From Chitinophaga dinghuensis (GTDB lineage Bacteria > Bacteroidota > Bacteroidia > Chitinophagales > Chitinophagaceae): 64,000 bases of DNA. The stretch covers positions 466,173 to 530,172 of the forward strand of contig NZ_QLMA01000007.1 in assembly GCF_003259435.1 (NCBI RefSeq). The letters are read 5' to 3'. Shown here in pieces: positions 16,661-26,845 of the stretch. Position 1 is the stretch's first letter. Each line of letters begins with the position of its first letter. Made by a program: the position numbers and the translations under genes. Under the pieces are notes generated by a model. That model saw only the letters and a list, made by a program, of their open reading frames with translations, ran no database searches and was not told where the DNA came from.

Positions 16661-16991
16661 TCAAATAATGATTAATGGACAGCATTTGGCAATCGCACTG
16701 CTAAATCTGTTACCACTGGTTTTTTTAGACACTGGATACATTTTACGAACCCCATCTGAATAGAAATCTACTCTCTGCTTACTAGCGGGATTAATCGGCA
16801 ATTGCCTTGCTAAACGTCCTTGAAGAACTTTATCTATGGAGGATGTATGGATACTAGGTGCTTGGTACTAGCTGTAGAAAAGCTGGCGAAAAGATATTAT
16901 CATCTAAACTCCCATCTTTATTTAGTCCAACTCGAAATCCGGTTCCAGTATTCTCAAACAAAACTGTACCAAGTCGCAAATGCTGTTGGTA
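16661..16991 (-). pseudogene. Decayed gene of unknown family
   Basis: Two minus-strand frames read as plausible protein. The upstream one holds LRLGTVLFENTGTGFRVGLN and KDGSLDDNIFSPAFLQLV and stops at 16854. The downstream one, in another frame, holds SIDKVLQGRLARQLPINPAS and VDFYSDGVRKMYPVSKKTSG and stops at 16661. Codon choice and residue mix look like real protein, and the frames abut, which suggests one frameshifted gene. No family recognised. Confidence 0.35.
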
Positions 16992-18274
16992 TTAGCACCA
17001 CAGTTACCCTTGTTTTCATCAAATAACAAGTGGAAGGTACCTAACTTTCAGAGACAGTTAGCAAAAGTATTTGAAACACTGAAACCTGCCTGCAGGATGC
17101 TGTTTGTGTTAGCATGGATAATGCTAAGTTTTTTTTGATACACCGTATTCTGAATGAAATTCCATAACAAGGCAAAGATACAATATACAGTGACCTGCAT
17201 TAAGATTGCATGAATGGTACATTTTAGTAGTATGCTACATAACGTTAGGATACCTTTTGTAATTGTTTTGAATAGATGTATGTATGGTGAAGTGTATAGT
17301 GTAATAATGCCTTAAGTTGGCTACTGTGGCTGATGTGATGTTGTATTGATTGTTGTTTGCGTATTTTACTGCGCAATAACTGCAGTGAATAGGAATCCTG
17401 TTAATTGATGTGAAATTAAATTTGGAGGTTAGAGTTTTTTTTGTATTATTGCTGTATAGATGCCGCACTGAGGAGAGCCTAGATTTCAGCACACTTTTAT
17501 TGTTGTTTACAAGTTTGTGCCCTGGACGTCAAGAGCATTTTTTCCCGAAAACTTTTATAGTACCTCGTTTATTGTTAACGTTTTGGTTATAAACCCTCAA
17601 ATATTCATTATATGGACTCTTTAGAGATTTACACAAAATGCCGGCCAACATGAGCGTTGTTCTTTAAGCCTTTGCCTGAGTGCTAACTAGGGCGTTTTTT
17701 TTGACTTTATTTGATCAATTTGGAGTGACTGTCTAATGCAATACTACGCAGGTAGTATGGTCGTTTGGTTCGTATTCCATCACGTTATTCATTATTATCG
17801 TTATCGGGCGGCGCCCGGTAGGAGCATTTCTGTAATTCCATCGATTACTATCGCAACTGTTATGTTTTATACAGTTCGTTGGTAAGTATTTCATATTTTT
17901 TTACTTATGCATCACCCGTGTAGAGATGCATAAAGTATGAGGTTAACCTGCATTAATGAAGGCCCTCTGATAACCGTTATTTTATTCACTCACCTCGCAT
18001 TATTCCAGTCGGAATGGTAAGATATCCCTTTGTCTTTACTATCCTGGATAATGCTGGAAATTATTTTTGATATGTGGACGACCCATCAATCCTTCAGTAT
18101 CCGCCCTGTTGCAGTTTTGGGAGTGGTATTTCCCCGGCTTCCGAAAGTCTGCCAGCCCTTGTTAGATGTAAGTATACCCTATGCAGCGGCTCCGCGTACC
18201 CATAACAGTATTATGATTTCCTATTGACTACGCCCTACGTGTTCCTGTAATTTCATCATTAATAAAGTGGACCT
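16992..18274. other. Long AT-rich region ahead of the biosynthetic operon
   Basis: About 1.3 kb with no convincing gene. The promoter of the operon should be here. TATTTTTG at 18062-18069 matches the -7 box, but no TTTG lies at the right distance (the nearest, at 18029, leaves 29 bases), so this is weak. CGGGCG/CGCCCG at 17805-17817 forms a compact GC-rich palindrome in otherwise AT-rich sequence. No regulator gene is present. Confidence 0.3.
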
Positions 18275-20284
18275 GTGATCATTGGATTTTTATTCAAACA
18301 TGCCGTATCGTTTCCTGATCGGATAGCATTTACATTGTTGGAAGATGGTGAGTCGCGCGTGCGAAGGATCTCCTATAGCGAACTGTATAAACATGTACAA
18401 CGACTAGGAGAGCACCTGAAGCAGCAGCGTGCGGGTAATACCGTTGCCTTATTGCTTTATCAGGATGTAATCGATTTTACCATTGCATTTCTTGCCTGTC
18501 AGTATGCTGGTATTATTGCAGTACCAATTTATTTTGCCAGAGGTACCAAGCATGTATCAAGGATGCATACGCTGGTGGAAGATGCTGCAATAACGATGAT
18601 ATTGACAAGCGATAACCTGGCCACATATGTGCAGCAACATTTCGCTAGCGCCAATAGCGCTATCAGCGTACTGGTTACCGATCACGGGAAATTTCCTGAC
18701 GTTATGCAAAGACATGCTCCTGCGGAAGACCAGGAAATTGCGTTCCTGCAATATACTTCCGGTTCTACCGGTAAGCCCAAAGGAGTGATGGTAACAGCTT
18801 CCTCCCTGGTGCATAACCAGGAGGTAATACGACATGCCTTTGGTTGCGATGAGAGCGCTGTTATTTTTTCCTGGTTGCCCTTCCATCATGATATGGGACT
18901 CATAGGGAGTCTGCTTCATACCATCTATATTGGATGTTCCTGTGTGCTGATGCCTCCCGCTCACTTCATTCAACGGCCATTCCGATGGTTATCCGCTATT
19001 TCTTCCTATAAAGTAACCCATAGCGGAGGGCCTAATTTCGGATATGATCTATGCGTTAGCAGAATCACTCCGGAAGAACTTTCCACACTGGACCTCTCTT
19101 CCTGGAAAGTAGCCTATAACGGCGCTGAGCCCGTAAGGTATGATACAATACGCGCATTCAGTAATTATTTTCGTACAGCCGGTTTCCGTGAGGAAGCGTT
19201 TCATCCCTGCTACGGTCTTGCTGAGGCTACGCTAATGGTGACCGGCGTGAGATCCGCACCTTTGCCTTTGTTGATGCATATCAGCAAAGACAGTGCTACA
19301 GCAGATTATATGCAGCCAATGCCTGCCAATTCCCCAGATATTATTACACTCGTTAGCTCGGGCACCGTAACGTCCGATATGGATGTAAAGATCATTTCAC
19401 CGGTGAGTGAACAAGTGTGCGGTGAACGAGAAGTGGGAGAGGTCTGCATTTGCGGTGACAGCGTTACAGATGGATACTGGCGGAAAGATAATACCACACT
19501 CTTCTATATGCTGGAAGACCGCCGCTATCTCAGAACGGGCGACCTGGGATTCCTTTCTGCTAATGAACTTTTTGTACATGGCCGCTTGAAAGAAATGCTG
19601 ATCATTCGCGGCGAAAATTTTTACCCGTATGATATTGAATACTGCGTGTCTCAATGTCATGATGCTATAGAACCAAATGGCGTAGCAGCCTTTAGTGTGC
19701 TGCAACCTCAGGAGTCATTTGTAATCATTGCTGAAATAAAACGCAAGGCCATTCAACAGACAGACCTGGAGCAAGTGTTAATTGCTATCAGTAAAAATAT
19801 CGCTGGGACCTTTGGTATCACTCCGCATGAAATTATTCTGACATCTCCGCTAGGTATTCCGAGAACGACCAGCGGAAAATTGCAGCGCGGTAAATGTGCC
19901 ACACATTACCAGGAACAGACATTTAACGTGTTGGCTTCTTCTATCAGTCATGCCAGCACTAGTGCGACTGTACCCGCCGCTGTGGCGGCACTGCCCGAAA
20001 ACCCTGACACCAATGCTATCAGACAATATGTGCTGTCTATCATTTCTTCCAGAACGGGTATACCACATCATACTTTTTCTTCTGAAGATATAGAACTAAC
20101 GGAGTTGGGACTCGACTCACTCCGCTCTATGGAAGTTATCAATACTATTAACAAGGATCTGCAGATCAATCTGGAAGCATCTGTGTTGTTACGCAACAGC
20201 ACTATGTCTGCCTTGACAGAAAGTATCGAAAGCCTCCTCTGGCTGAAATCTGCACATGCCACCGGGAATGAGATTATCATATGA
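18275..20284 (+). CDS. Fatty-acyl-AMP ligase fused to an acyl carrier protein (lipopeptide starter unit)
   Basis: 669 residues. The adenylating part (about 1-560) has QYTSGSTGKPKGVMV with Thr161, FSWLPFHHDMGLIGSLL, HSGGPNFGYDLC, CYGLAEATLMVTG and YLRTGDLGF, which mark a fatty-acyl-AMP ligase (FAAL) rather than an amino-acid domain. The carrier domain (about 590-655) has GLDSLRSME with Ser615 for the phosphopantetheine arm. It would activate a fatty acid with ATP and load it on its own carrier for the first condensation domain of the next gene. The start is GTG, since no ATG is near and FAALs begin at this point. The last residues GNEIII may dock to the TubC domain of the next protein. The stop overlaps the next ATG (ATGA). 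Confidence 0.92.
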   Translation: MIIGFLFKHAVSFPDRIAFTLLEDGESRVRRISYSELYKHVQRLGEHLKQQRAGNTVALLLYQDVIDFTIAFLACQYAGIIAVPIYFARGTKHVSRMHTLVEDAAITMILTSDNLATYVQQHFASANSAISVLVTDHGKFPDVMQRHAPAEDQEIAFLQYTSGSTGKPKGVMVTASSLVHNQEVIRHAFGCDESAVIFSWLPFHHDMGLIGSLLHTIYIGCSCVLMPPAHFIQRPFRWLSAISSYKVTHSGGPNFGYDLCVSRITPEELSTLDLSSWKVAYNGAEPVRYDTIRAFSNYFRTAGFREEAFHPCYGLAEATLMVTGVRSAPLPLLMHISKDSATADYMQPMPANSPDIITLVSSGTVTSDMDVKIISPVSEQVCGEREVGEVCICGDSVTDGYWRKDNTTLFYMLEDRRYLRTGDLGFLSANELFVHGRLKEMLIIRGENFYPYDIEYCVSQCHDAIEPNGVAAFSVLQPQESFVIIAEIKRKAIQQTDLEQVLIAISKNIAGTFGITPHEIILTSPLGIPRTTSGKLQRGKCATHYQEQTFNVLASSISHASTSATVPAAVAALPENPDTNAIRQYVLSIISSRTGIPHHTFSSEDIELTELGLDSLRSMEVINTINKDLQINLEASVLLRNSTMSALTESIESLLWLKSAHATGNEIII

Positions 20285-23200
20285 ACGCATTACAACTTAT
20301 TACAGCACTAAAGAAAAATAAGGTTGTTCCCAGGTTACAGGGAGATCAACTTAAGCTGGTAGGAGAGGTAAAGAATCTCTCTGCGGAACTGATGGAGGAA
20401 ATTAAATCCGCTAAAGCAGACCTGATCGCCCTCCTGAAAAGTTCTGTTGAACAGTTTGCGGCTCCTATTCCTGTTACTGCCAGGCAACAGCATTATCCCT
20501 TGTCCAATGCACAGAACAGAATGTGGGCATTGCATCACCTGGGTGGCAGTACTGTATACAATATAGCTACCAGCTTTTATCTCACGGGCGATGTATCTGT
20601 TATCACACTGGGAAACGCTTTCCGGCAATCAGTTGCACGTCATGAAAGTCTGCGTACCTTCTTTCGCGAAGTGAATGGAGAGCCGCGCCAGTTCATTGCG
20701 GAAGATATGCCGCTGAGTATCGGCATTAAAGATATCCGTGGAGAAGAAAATATTCGCACCTGTCTCGAAGAGATATTGGAACAAGCCATCGGATGGGAGT
20801 TTGATCTCCGGAATGGACCATTGATGAGAGTAGAACTGCTGCGTGTTGGCGATAAGGAATATGTGATGGTATTTGCGATGCATCATATCATTAGCGACGG
20901 ATGGTCTATTGGGGTGATTGTACAGGAAGTATTTGCTGCTTACGAAGCAAACCGCAGCAATAAGTTATATCAGCCGGAACCCCTTACTATACAGTATAAA
21001 GACTATGCTGCGTGGATGTCTGAAAGAATGACCGGCACAAAAATGGAACGCGCCGTAGAATTTTGGCGCAATGAATTCCGCGAAACAGTAACGCCGCTGA
21101 ATATGCCGGCAGATTTCAGTCGGCCGGATATCAAGACTACTGCCGGTGCGGTGTCTAAATTTTATATTACCCCCGCATTGCATCAGCGGATACAAGACTA
21201 TTGCAATCTGCACCACATTACGTTATTCAACTATCTCCGGACCATCTGCAATATTCTGTTATATAAATATGCCAATAACAGGGATGTGGTGATCGGCACT
21301 CCTGTTTCTGGCAGGAATCACTATCAGTTGGAGCAACAGGTAGGCTTATACGTCAATACGGTACCACTGCGTACCAGGATAGATGAAACCCTTTCTTTCC
21401 GGGATTTCCTGCAACAAGTGGCCGAACATTCTTACCGCGCATTTGAGTTCCAGGATTGTCCATTCGACAGTATTGTGGAAATGCTGGAATTAAAACGGGA
21501 TATCAGCCGCAATCCACTCTTTGATGTGATGATCGTGTTACAGAACACGGCCCAGACATACAGTGGTACCAACCAGCAGCAAGATTTTACCCTTTCAGGT
21601 CTCGACAGCTACTTATATAGAGACGGCAGACCGGAAGATGAAAAGCGTCCGGCTAAACTTGATCTGACTTTTAATTTCGATCATGATCCTGATGGCAGAT
21701 TTTTCCTGGAAATAGAATATGCAGTCAAGCTCTTTAAGAAGGAAAGTATAGCGCGTATTTTTCAGGCGTTTGCACATATCAATATGCAGGTGTTGGATAC
21801 GCCGGACATATACCTGGGCAATATCAGCATTGCTGATGCACAAGATATTCATCAGGTGCTCCACGTATTCAACCAACCGATACTCCCGGTAACAGAAAAA
21901 AGCATATCTCATCTACTGGAAAACAGTTTCGGGAAGTATGTTGATCATATCGCACTGATAGCAGGAGATAGAACGTTTACTTACGGACAATTGAACGAGC
22001 TGGCAGAGACTATTGCTGCTGCTTTACCTCCCAAACCCCAGCATCGCTCTTTCGCGGGCATACTCATGCAACGTACTTCCTATATGCCTGCCAGCATTTT
22101 GGGCATACTGAGGGCCGGGTATGCATATCTCCCTATAGATACAAAGTATCCAGCTTCCAGAATTAATTTCCTCCTGGAAGATGCGTCCCCGGATATCATA
22201 TTGACAGATGCTGTCAGCGCAGCATTGATTCCTGCAAACTACACGGGGACGATCTTATATGTGGATGCGCTGGAAACAGTTGCATCTGAGCGGAAAGCAC
22301 AGCCTTTGCCCGCTGATAGTCTGCAAGAAGAAACAGCCTATCTTATTTATACCTCCGGATCAACAGGCAAGCCGAAAGGGGTGGAGATCTGCCATCGTAA
22401 TACTATCGCTTTTCTGCAATGGGCTGCAACGGAGTTTGCTGCTACCCCATACAACATCCTGTACGCGGCTACTTCCTGTTGTTTTGATCTGTCTGTATTT
22501 GAGCTGTTCTTTCCCTTGCTCCAGGGAAAAACAATACGTCTCCTGGAGGCGGCCACAGAAATCCCGAAGTTTATTCAGCAGGATAAAGGTATTATGCTGA
22601 ATACTGTTCCATCGGTAGTAAGAAGCCTTTTGGATATGAAGATGGACTGGCAACATGTAACTGCATTGAATATGGCGGGAGAAGCGGCGCCACGGCGACT
22701 CAAAGATGAACTGGATTACCGTCGGATGGAAGTACGTAATCTGTATGGGCCTTCGGAAGATACAACCTACAGCACGATATACCATTTTATGGAAGATGAG
22801 CACAGTGCCGTGCCCATTGGTACACCTATCGCCTACACACAGTTATACATCCTGGATTCACATCTTAACCTGTTGCCGGTAGGGGTTGACGGAGAGATAT
22901 ACCTCACTGGCGAAGGAGTGGCTAAAGGCTACTGTAACCGTGCCGAGCTTACGGCTGAAAGGTTTGTGGACAATCCCTTCCTGGCAGGAAGGAAAATGTA
23001 TAAGACCGGAGATATTGGCTGCTGGCTCTCTGATGGTAATGTTGCGTTCAGGGGCCGTATAGACGACCAGGTGAAGGTGCGAGGCTACCGTATAGAACCT
23101 GGTGAGATCCAATACGTATTGGAACAGCATCCTATGGTACAGCAGGCATATGTGACTGTGATGCTGGTAGCGGATGAATATAAGATAGTATCCTATATTG

Positions 23201-26200
23201 TTGGCGATGCTTCCCTGCTGGCTGAGCACCTGAAATCTTTTGTGGGAGAGCGTATGCCGGCATATATGATTCCTGCCTACTGCATAATGCTACAGGATAT
23301 TCCTCTTAACAACAATGGAAAAGTTGCCAGGGAGCAGTTGCCGGCGCCAGAAATGTCCGTAGGGGCCCTGCAGGAACCAACCGTACCGCAATCTCCACTG
23401 GAGACGCAACTACTTTCTATATGGAAAGAGGTGCTGCGAACAGATAATATTGGGACTACGCATAATTTCTTTGAATCAGGCGGACAAAGCCTCAAAGCAA
23501 TGATGTTGCGTTCAATGGTGGCTAATAATCTGTCGAAGCAAATAACATTGCAGGAAATTTTTGCATTGCCTACCATTGTGCAACAAGCCGCGCTGCTACA
23601 AGACCGGCCTGCCGTGATAACTGCCTTTATAGAACGCGCAGATACCGCCACAGACTATCCCATCTCTTTGGCGCAGGAACGACTGTGGGTGCTCACCGGA
23701 TTTGAAGAAGCCTCCAGGGCCTATCATATGCCGGCAGCTTTTCATATCAAAGGGCAATTGGATGAGACCCTGCTGGAAAAGGCTTTTCATTTGGTAATCC
23801 ACAAATACGAAATATTGCGTACTGTATTTGCTGAAAGGAACGGCCTTCCTGTACAGCTCGTGCAAGCGCCGGAAGAGGTATCATTTAAAGTGGAGCAGAT
23901 CATTGTTAATGAATACTTGTCTGAAGAAGAATTAACTACACTATTGCAGAAAAAATGGAGCGCAACGTTTGATCTGCAGAAAGGCCCGCTCTTACAATGC
24001 TTCCTCCTACGCGCCCCTTCTGGAGATATACTTTCTTTCAATATGCATCACATTATCAGCGATGGCTGGTCGCTGGTGGTGTTGTGTAATCAGGTATTAC
24101 AAGCTTACCGCCAGCTGGCTGCTGGCAATACCCGGGAGTTGATGCCTCCTATGCTACAATTCAAAGATTACGCGGTATGGCAGCGGGAGCAATTGAATGC
24201 CGGCCATATGGAGGCAGATCTGCTATACTGGAAAAATATATTTACTGGCGAGATACCATCGCTGGTATTGCCATATGATTTTCATCGCCCGGATGTAAAA
24301 ACCTATCAGGGTGCGGAATACACAGCACATTTCGGCGCTCCCTTTACACAGCGGATCAAACAGTTGGCGGCGGATTCGGGAGTCAGCCTCTTTATGTTGC
24401 TGATGACTGCTGTGAAGGTGCTGATCAAAAAATATGCGGGTCAGGATGATATCATCATAGGCACGCCGGTGGCGGGCCGCAACAGTGAACAACTGCATGA
24501 TCAGATAGGTTTTTTTGTCAACACGCTGGCTATACGTTCTTCTATTCCTTCAGCAGCTTCTTTTGTAGAGGTGATGCAACAGGAAAAGGAGGTGATGTTA
24601 CAGGCATTTGAACACCAGCATTTCCCATTTGAATGGTTGCTGGAGCAGTTGGATCTGAAAAGGGATCTTTCGCGCTCACCCTTATTCGATGTAATGCTGG
24701 TACTGCAAAACATTGATGGTATGGAAAGTACGGTTACCGCCCAGGTAACGGAAGACCTGCATCTGGAAAGGATGGCCGTGCAAACTGGTATCGCGAAATA
24801 TGACCTGCTTTTTGCATTTTCCGAAGTTGGCGAGGAGATAAGTCTTGCCCTGGAATACAATACTGCACTCTTCCGCGAAAGTACTATTATCAGGGTTGTA
24901 AAGCATCTGGTACGGCTACTGGAGCAGGTAACGGCACAACCGGAAATGGCTATACGCGATATCGGGTTGCCTGATAGTGAGGAGCTTCACCTGATGACAC
25001 TAAAGGCTGATCAAACCTGGGTGCCATATAACGCCACTGCTACTATCAACAGCTTGTTCAGGGAAACAGTTTCCCGCTATCCTGATAATATCGCGCTGAT
25101 ATGTGGCGATACTCACCTTACTTATCGGCAGCTGGACGATGCGAGTGGCCGCCTTGCGCACAAGCTGCTCCATGATTATCGCGTAATGGAGGAGGAACTG
25201 ATCGTACTGCATACCGGCAGAACCGAATGGATGGTCATTGCAATATTGGCCGTACTGAAAGCTGGTGCAGCTTATGTGCCGGTAGATCCGGCCTATCCGC
25301 TCACACGCAAGGACTATATTATCCGCGATTCCCGTGCAAGGTGGATACTGACAGATAGCCCTGTTGACAACACTTTAAAGGAATTATTCACTGACAGCCA
25401 CTTTATCGACATTACTGCATTGAATGATGATACAGCCACCTCGGAAGTAACGGTTTCGCCTTCCGGATTGGCCTACGTGATCTATACTTCAGGCACCACC
25501 GGTAATCCGAAAGGTGTGCTGGTAGAGCACCGGAACGTTACCCGGCTGCTATTCAACGATAACAACCTCTTTGATTTCGGCCCCAATGATAAATGGAGCC
25601 TGTTCCATTCTTATTGCTTTGATTTTTCCGTGTGGGAAATGTACGGTGCACTGCTGAACGGTGGCACATTGGTAATGGTGCCAGCAGCAACGGCGCAGGA
25701 CAGCATTGCTTTCTTTGATTTTTTGTTGCAAGAAAAGATCACCGTGCTGAATCAAACCCCAACAGCATTCCGCAGTCTGCTATTGCATAATCAAGACAGA
25801 TTATCTGATGCGCCACTACGGTACCTCATTTTCGGTGGTGAAGCACTGATGCCCGCCATATTGGATGCATGGAGCCTGAGCAGTCCTGCATGCAGGAACA
25901 TTAACATGTACGGCATCACAGAAACCACTGTACATGTGACCTATAAAGAGATTAGCCGCAGAGAAATAGAAGAGAACCGCAGTAATGTGGGCATACCTAT
26001 TCCCACCCTAAGCTGCTATATACTGGATAATGATATGCAACGTGTACCCATAGGCGTTATAGGCGAGCTCTGTGTGGGCGGAGCTGGCGTTGCCCGCGGC
26101 TATCTGCATCAGCCAGAACTTACTGCACAGAAATTTATCGACAATCCCTTCCTTCCAGGTGAAAAATTATATCGATCCGGCGATTATGCCCGCATCATGG

Positions 26201-26844
26201 ATAATGGCGATATCGAATACATAGGCCGCAGAGATGATCAGGTGAAGATCAGAGGACATCGTATTGAGATCGCTGAAATAGAAGCCGCCTTCATGGCGTT
26301 GCCAGCGGTAAAAGACGCTGTGGTGATTGTCTGGAAGAATAATGCGGCAGAAGCTGAACTGGCAGCCTATTATATTCCGGCAGAGGATGTAACGGTATCA
26401 GCATTGCGCAAAGCATTGCTGGCCACACTTCCCGGTTATATGGTACCCGCACACATCATCCCCCTGGAAGATTTTCCACTCAATGCCAATGGTAAGCTGG
26501 ACAAAACCGCATTGCACCGCCCGGAGAGTAGGGTGCAGGCAATGCATACTGGATATGAAGGCCCCCGGCATGAAACAGATGAGAAAATCATCGCTATCTG
26601 GGAGGCCATACTGGAACGTACCCATATAGGTATCAAAGACAATTTCTTTGACCTCGGAGGACACAGCCTGAAGGCTACCCGTGTGATCTCCCGTGTGCAG
26701 GAATCCTTCGGAATTAAGATAGATATGAAAACACTCTTTATCGACCCAACTGTTGAACACCTGTCTGACTATATCGAAACGATGAAGTGGATGGAAGATG
26801 ATAATGAGGTAATAGCCGGTAGTGAAGACGAAATAATATTTTAG
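20281..26844 (+). CDS. NRPS 1: TubC-C-A(Ala)-T-C-A(Thr)-T
   Basis: 2187 residues, two modules. An N-terminal TubC-type docking domain (about 1-55) is followed by C1 (HHIISDGW at 201), A1 (TSGSTGKPKG at 691, FDLSVFE with Asp736) and T1 (GGQSLK, Ser1070). C2 (HHIISDGW at 1256), A2 (FDFSVWE with Asp1781) and T2 (GGHSLK, Ser2129) complete it. My reading of the ten specificity positions is DLFNNALTYK for A1, a code I know for Ala, and DFWNIGMVHK for A2, the standard Thr code. C1 should join the fatty acid from the upstream FAAL to Ala. No epimerase is present. The tail ends SEDEIIF, a possible docking motif. One base separates it from the next gene. Confidence 0.93.
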   Translation: MNALQLITALKKNKVVPRLQGDQLKLVGEVKNLSAELMEEIKSAKADLIALLKSSVEQFAAPIPVTARQQHYPLSNAQNRMWALHHLGGSTVYNIATSFYLTGDVSVITLGNAFRQSVARHESLRTFFREVNGEPRQFIAEDMPLSIGIKDIRGEENIRTCLEEILEQAIGWEFDLRNGPLMRVELLRVGDKEYVMVFAMHHIISDGWSIGVIVQEVFAAYEANRSNKLYQPEPLTIQYKDYAAWMSERMTGTKMERAVEFWRNEFRETVTPLNMPADFSRPDIKTTAGAVSKFYITPALHQRIQDYCNLHHITLFNYLRTICNILLYKYANNRDVVIGTPVSGRNHYQLEQQVGLYVNTVPLRTRIDETLSFRDFLQQVAEHSYRAFEFQDCPFDSIVEMLELKRDISRNPLFDVMIVLQNTAQTYSGTNQQQDFTLSGLDSYLYRDGRPEDEKRPAKLDLTFNFDHDPDGRFFLEIEYAVKLFKKESIARIFQAFAHINMQVLDTPDIYLGNISIADAQDIHQVLHVFNQPILPVTEKSISHLLENSFGKYVDHIALIAGDRTFTYGQLNELAETIAAALPPKPQHRSFAGILMQRTSYMPASILGILRAGYAYLPIDTKYPASRINFLLEDASPDIILTDAVSAALIPANYTGTILYVDALETVASERKAQPLPADSLQEETAYLIYTSGSTGKPKGVEICHRNTIAFLQWAATEFAATPYNILYAATSCCFDLSVFELFFPLLQGKTIRLLEAATEIPKFIQQDKGIMLNTVPSVVRSLLDMKMDWQHVTALNMAGEAAPRRLKDELDYRRMEVRNLYGPSEDTTYSTIYHFMEDEHSAVPIGTPIAYTQLYILDSHLNLLPVGVDGEIYLTGEGVAKGYCNRAELTAERFVDNPFLAGRKMYKTGDIGCWLSDGNVAFRGRIDDQVKVRGYRIEPGEIQYVLEQHPMVQQAYVTVMLVADEYKIVSYIVGDASLLAEHLKSFVGERMPAYMIPAYCIMLQDIPLNNNGKVAREQLPAPEMSVGALQEPTVPQSPLETQLLSIWKEVLRTDNIGTTHNFFESGGQSLKAMMLRSMVANNLSKQITLQEIFALPTIVQQAALLQDRPAVITAFIERADTATDYPISLAQERLWVLTGFEEASRAYHMPAAFHIKGQLDETLLEKAFHLVIHKYEILRTVFAERNGLPVQLVQAPEEVSFKVEQIIVNEYLSEEELTTLLQKKWSATFDLQKGPLLQCFLLRAPSGDILSFNMHHIISDGWSLVVLCNQVLQAYRQLAAGNTRELMPPMLQFKDYAVWQREQLNAGHMEADLLYWKNIFTGEIPSLVLPYDFHRPDVKTYQGAEYTAHFGAPFTQRIKQLAADSGVSLFMLLMTAVKVLIKKYAGQDDIIIGTPVAGRNSEQLHDQIGFFVNTLAIRSSIPSAASFVEVMQQEKEVMLQAFEHQHFPFEWLLEQLDLKRDLSRSPLFDVMLVLQNIDGMESTVTAQVTEDLHLERMAVQTGIAKYDLLFAFSEVGEEISLALEYNTALFRESTIIRVVKHLVRLLEQVTAQPEMAIRDIGLPDSEELHLMTLKADQTWVPYNATATINSLFRETVSRYPDNIALICGDTHLTYRQLDDASGRLAHKLLHDYRVMEEELIVLHTGRTEWMVIAILAVLKAGAAYVPVDPAYPLTRKDYIIRDSRARWILTDSPVDNTLKELFTDSHFIDITALNDDTATSEVTVSPSGLAYVIYTSGTTGNPKGVLVEHRNVTRLLFNDNNLFDFGPNDKWSLFHSYCFDFSVWEMYGALLNGGTLVMVPAATAQDSIAFFDFLLQEKITVLNQTPTAFRSLLLHNQDRLSDAPLRYLIFGGEALMPAILDAWSLSSPACRNINMYGITETTVHVTYKEISRREIEENRSNVGIPIPTLSCYILDNDMQRVPIGVIGELCVGGAGVARGYLHQPELTAQKFIDNPFLPGEKLYRSGDYARIMDNGDIEYIGRRDDQVKIRGHRIEIAEIEAAFMALPAVKDAVVIVWKNNAAEAELAAYYIPAEDVTVSALRKALLATLPGYMVPAHIIPLEDFPLNANGKLDKTALHRPESRVQAMHTGYEGPRHETDEKIIAIWEAILERTHIGIKDNFFDLGGHSLKATRVISRVQESFGIKIDMKTLFIDPTVEHLSDYIETMKWMEDDNEVIAGSEDEIIF

Positions 26845-26845
26845 C

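Noticed and set aside
16820..17026. 68-codon plus-strand frame
   Set aside because: No motif; the opposite strand reads better as a decayed gene.
17235..17492. 85-codon minus-strand frame upstream of the operon
   Set aside because: AT-rich, Asn/Tyr/Thr-biased composition, no motif.
18030..18227. 65-codon frame just before the FAAL gene
   Set aside because: No motif or plausible start site; not a recognisable leader peptide or regulator.
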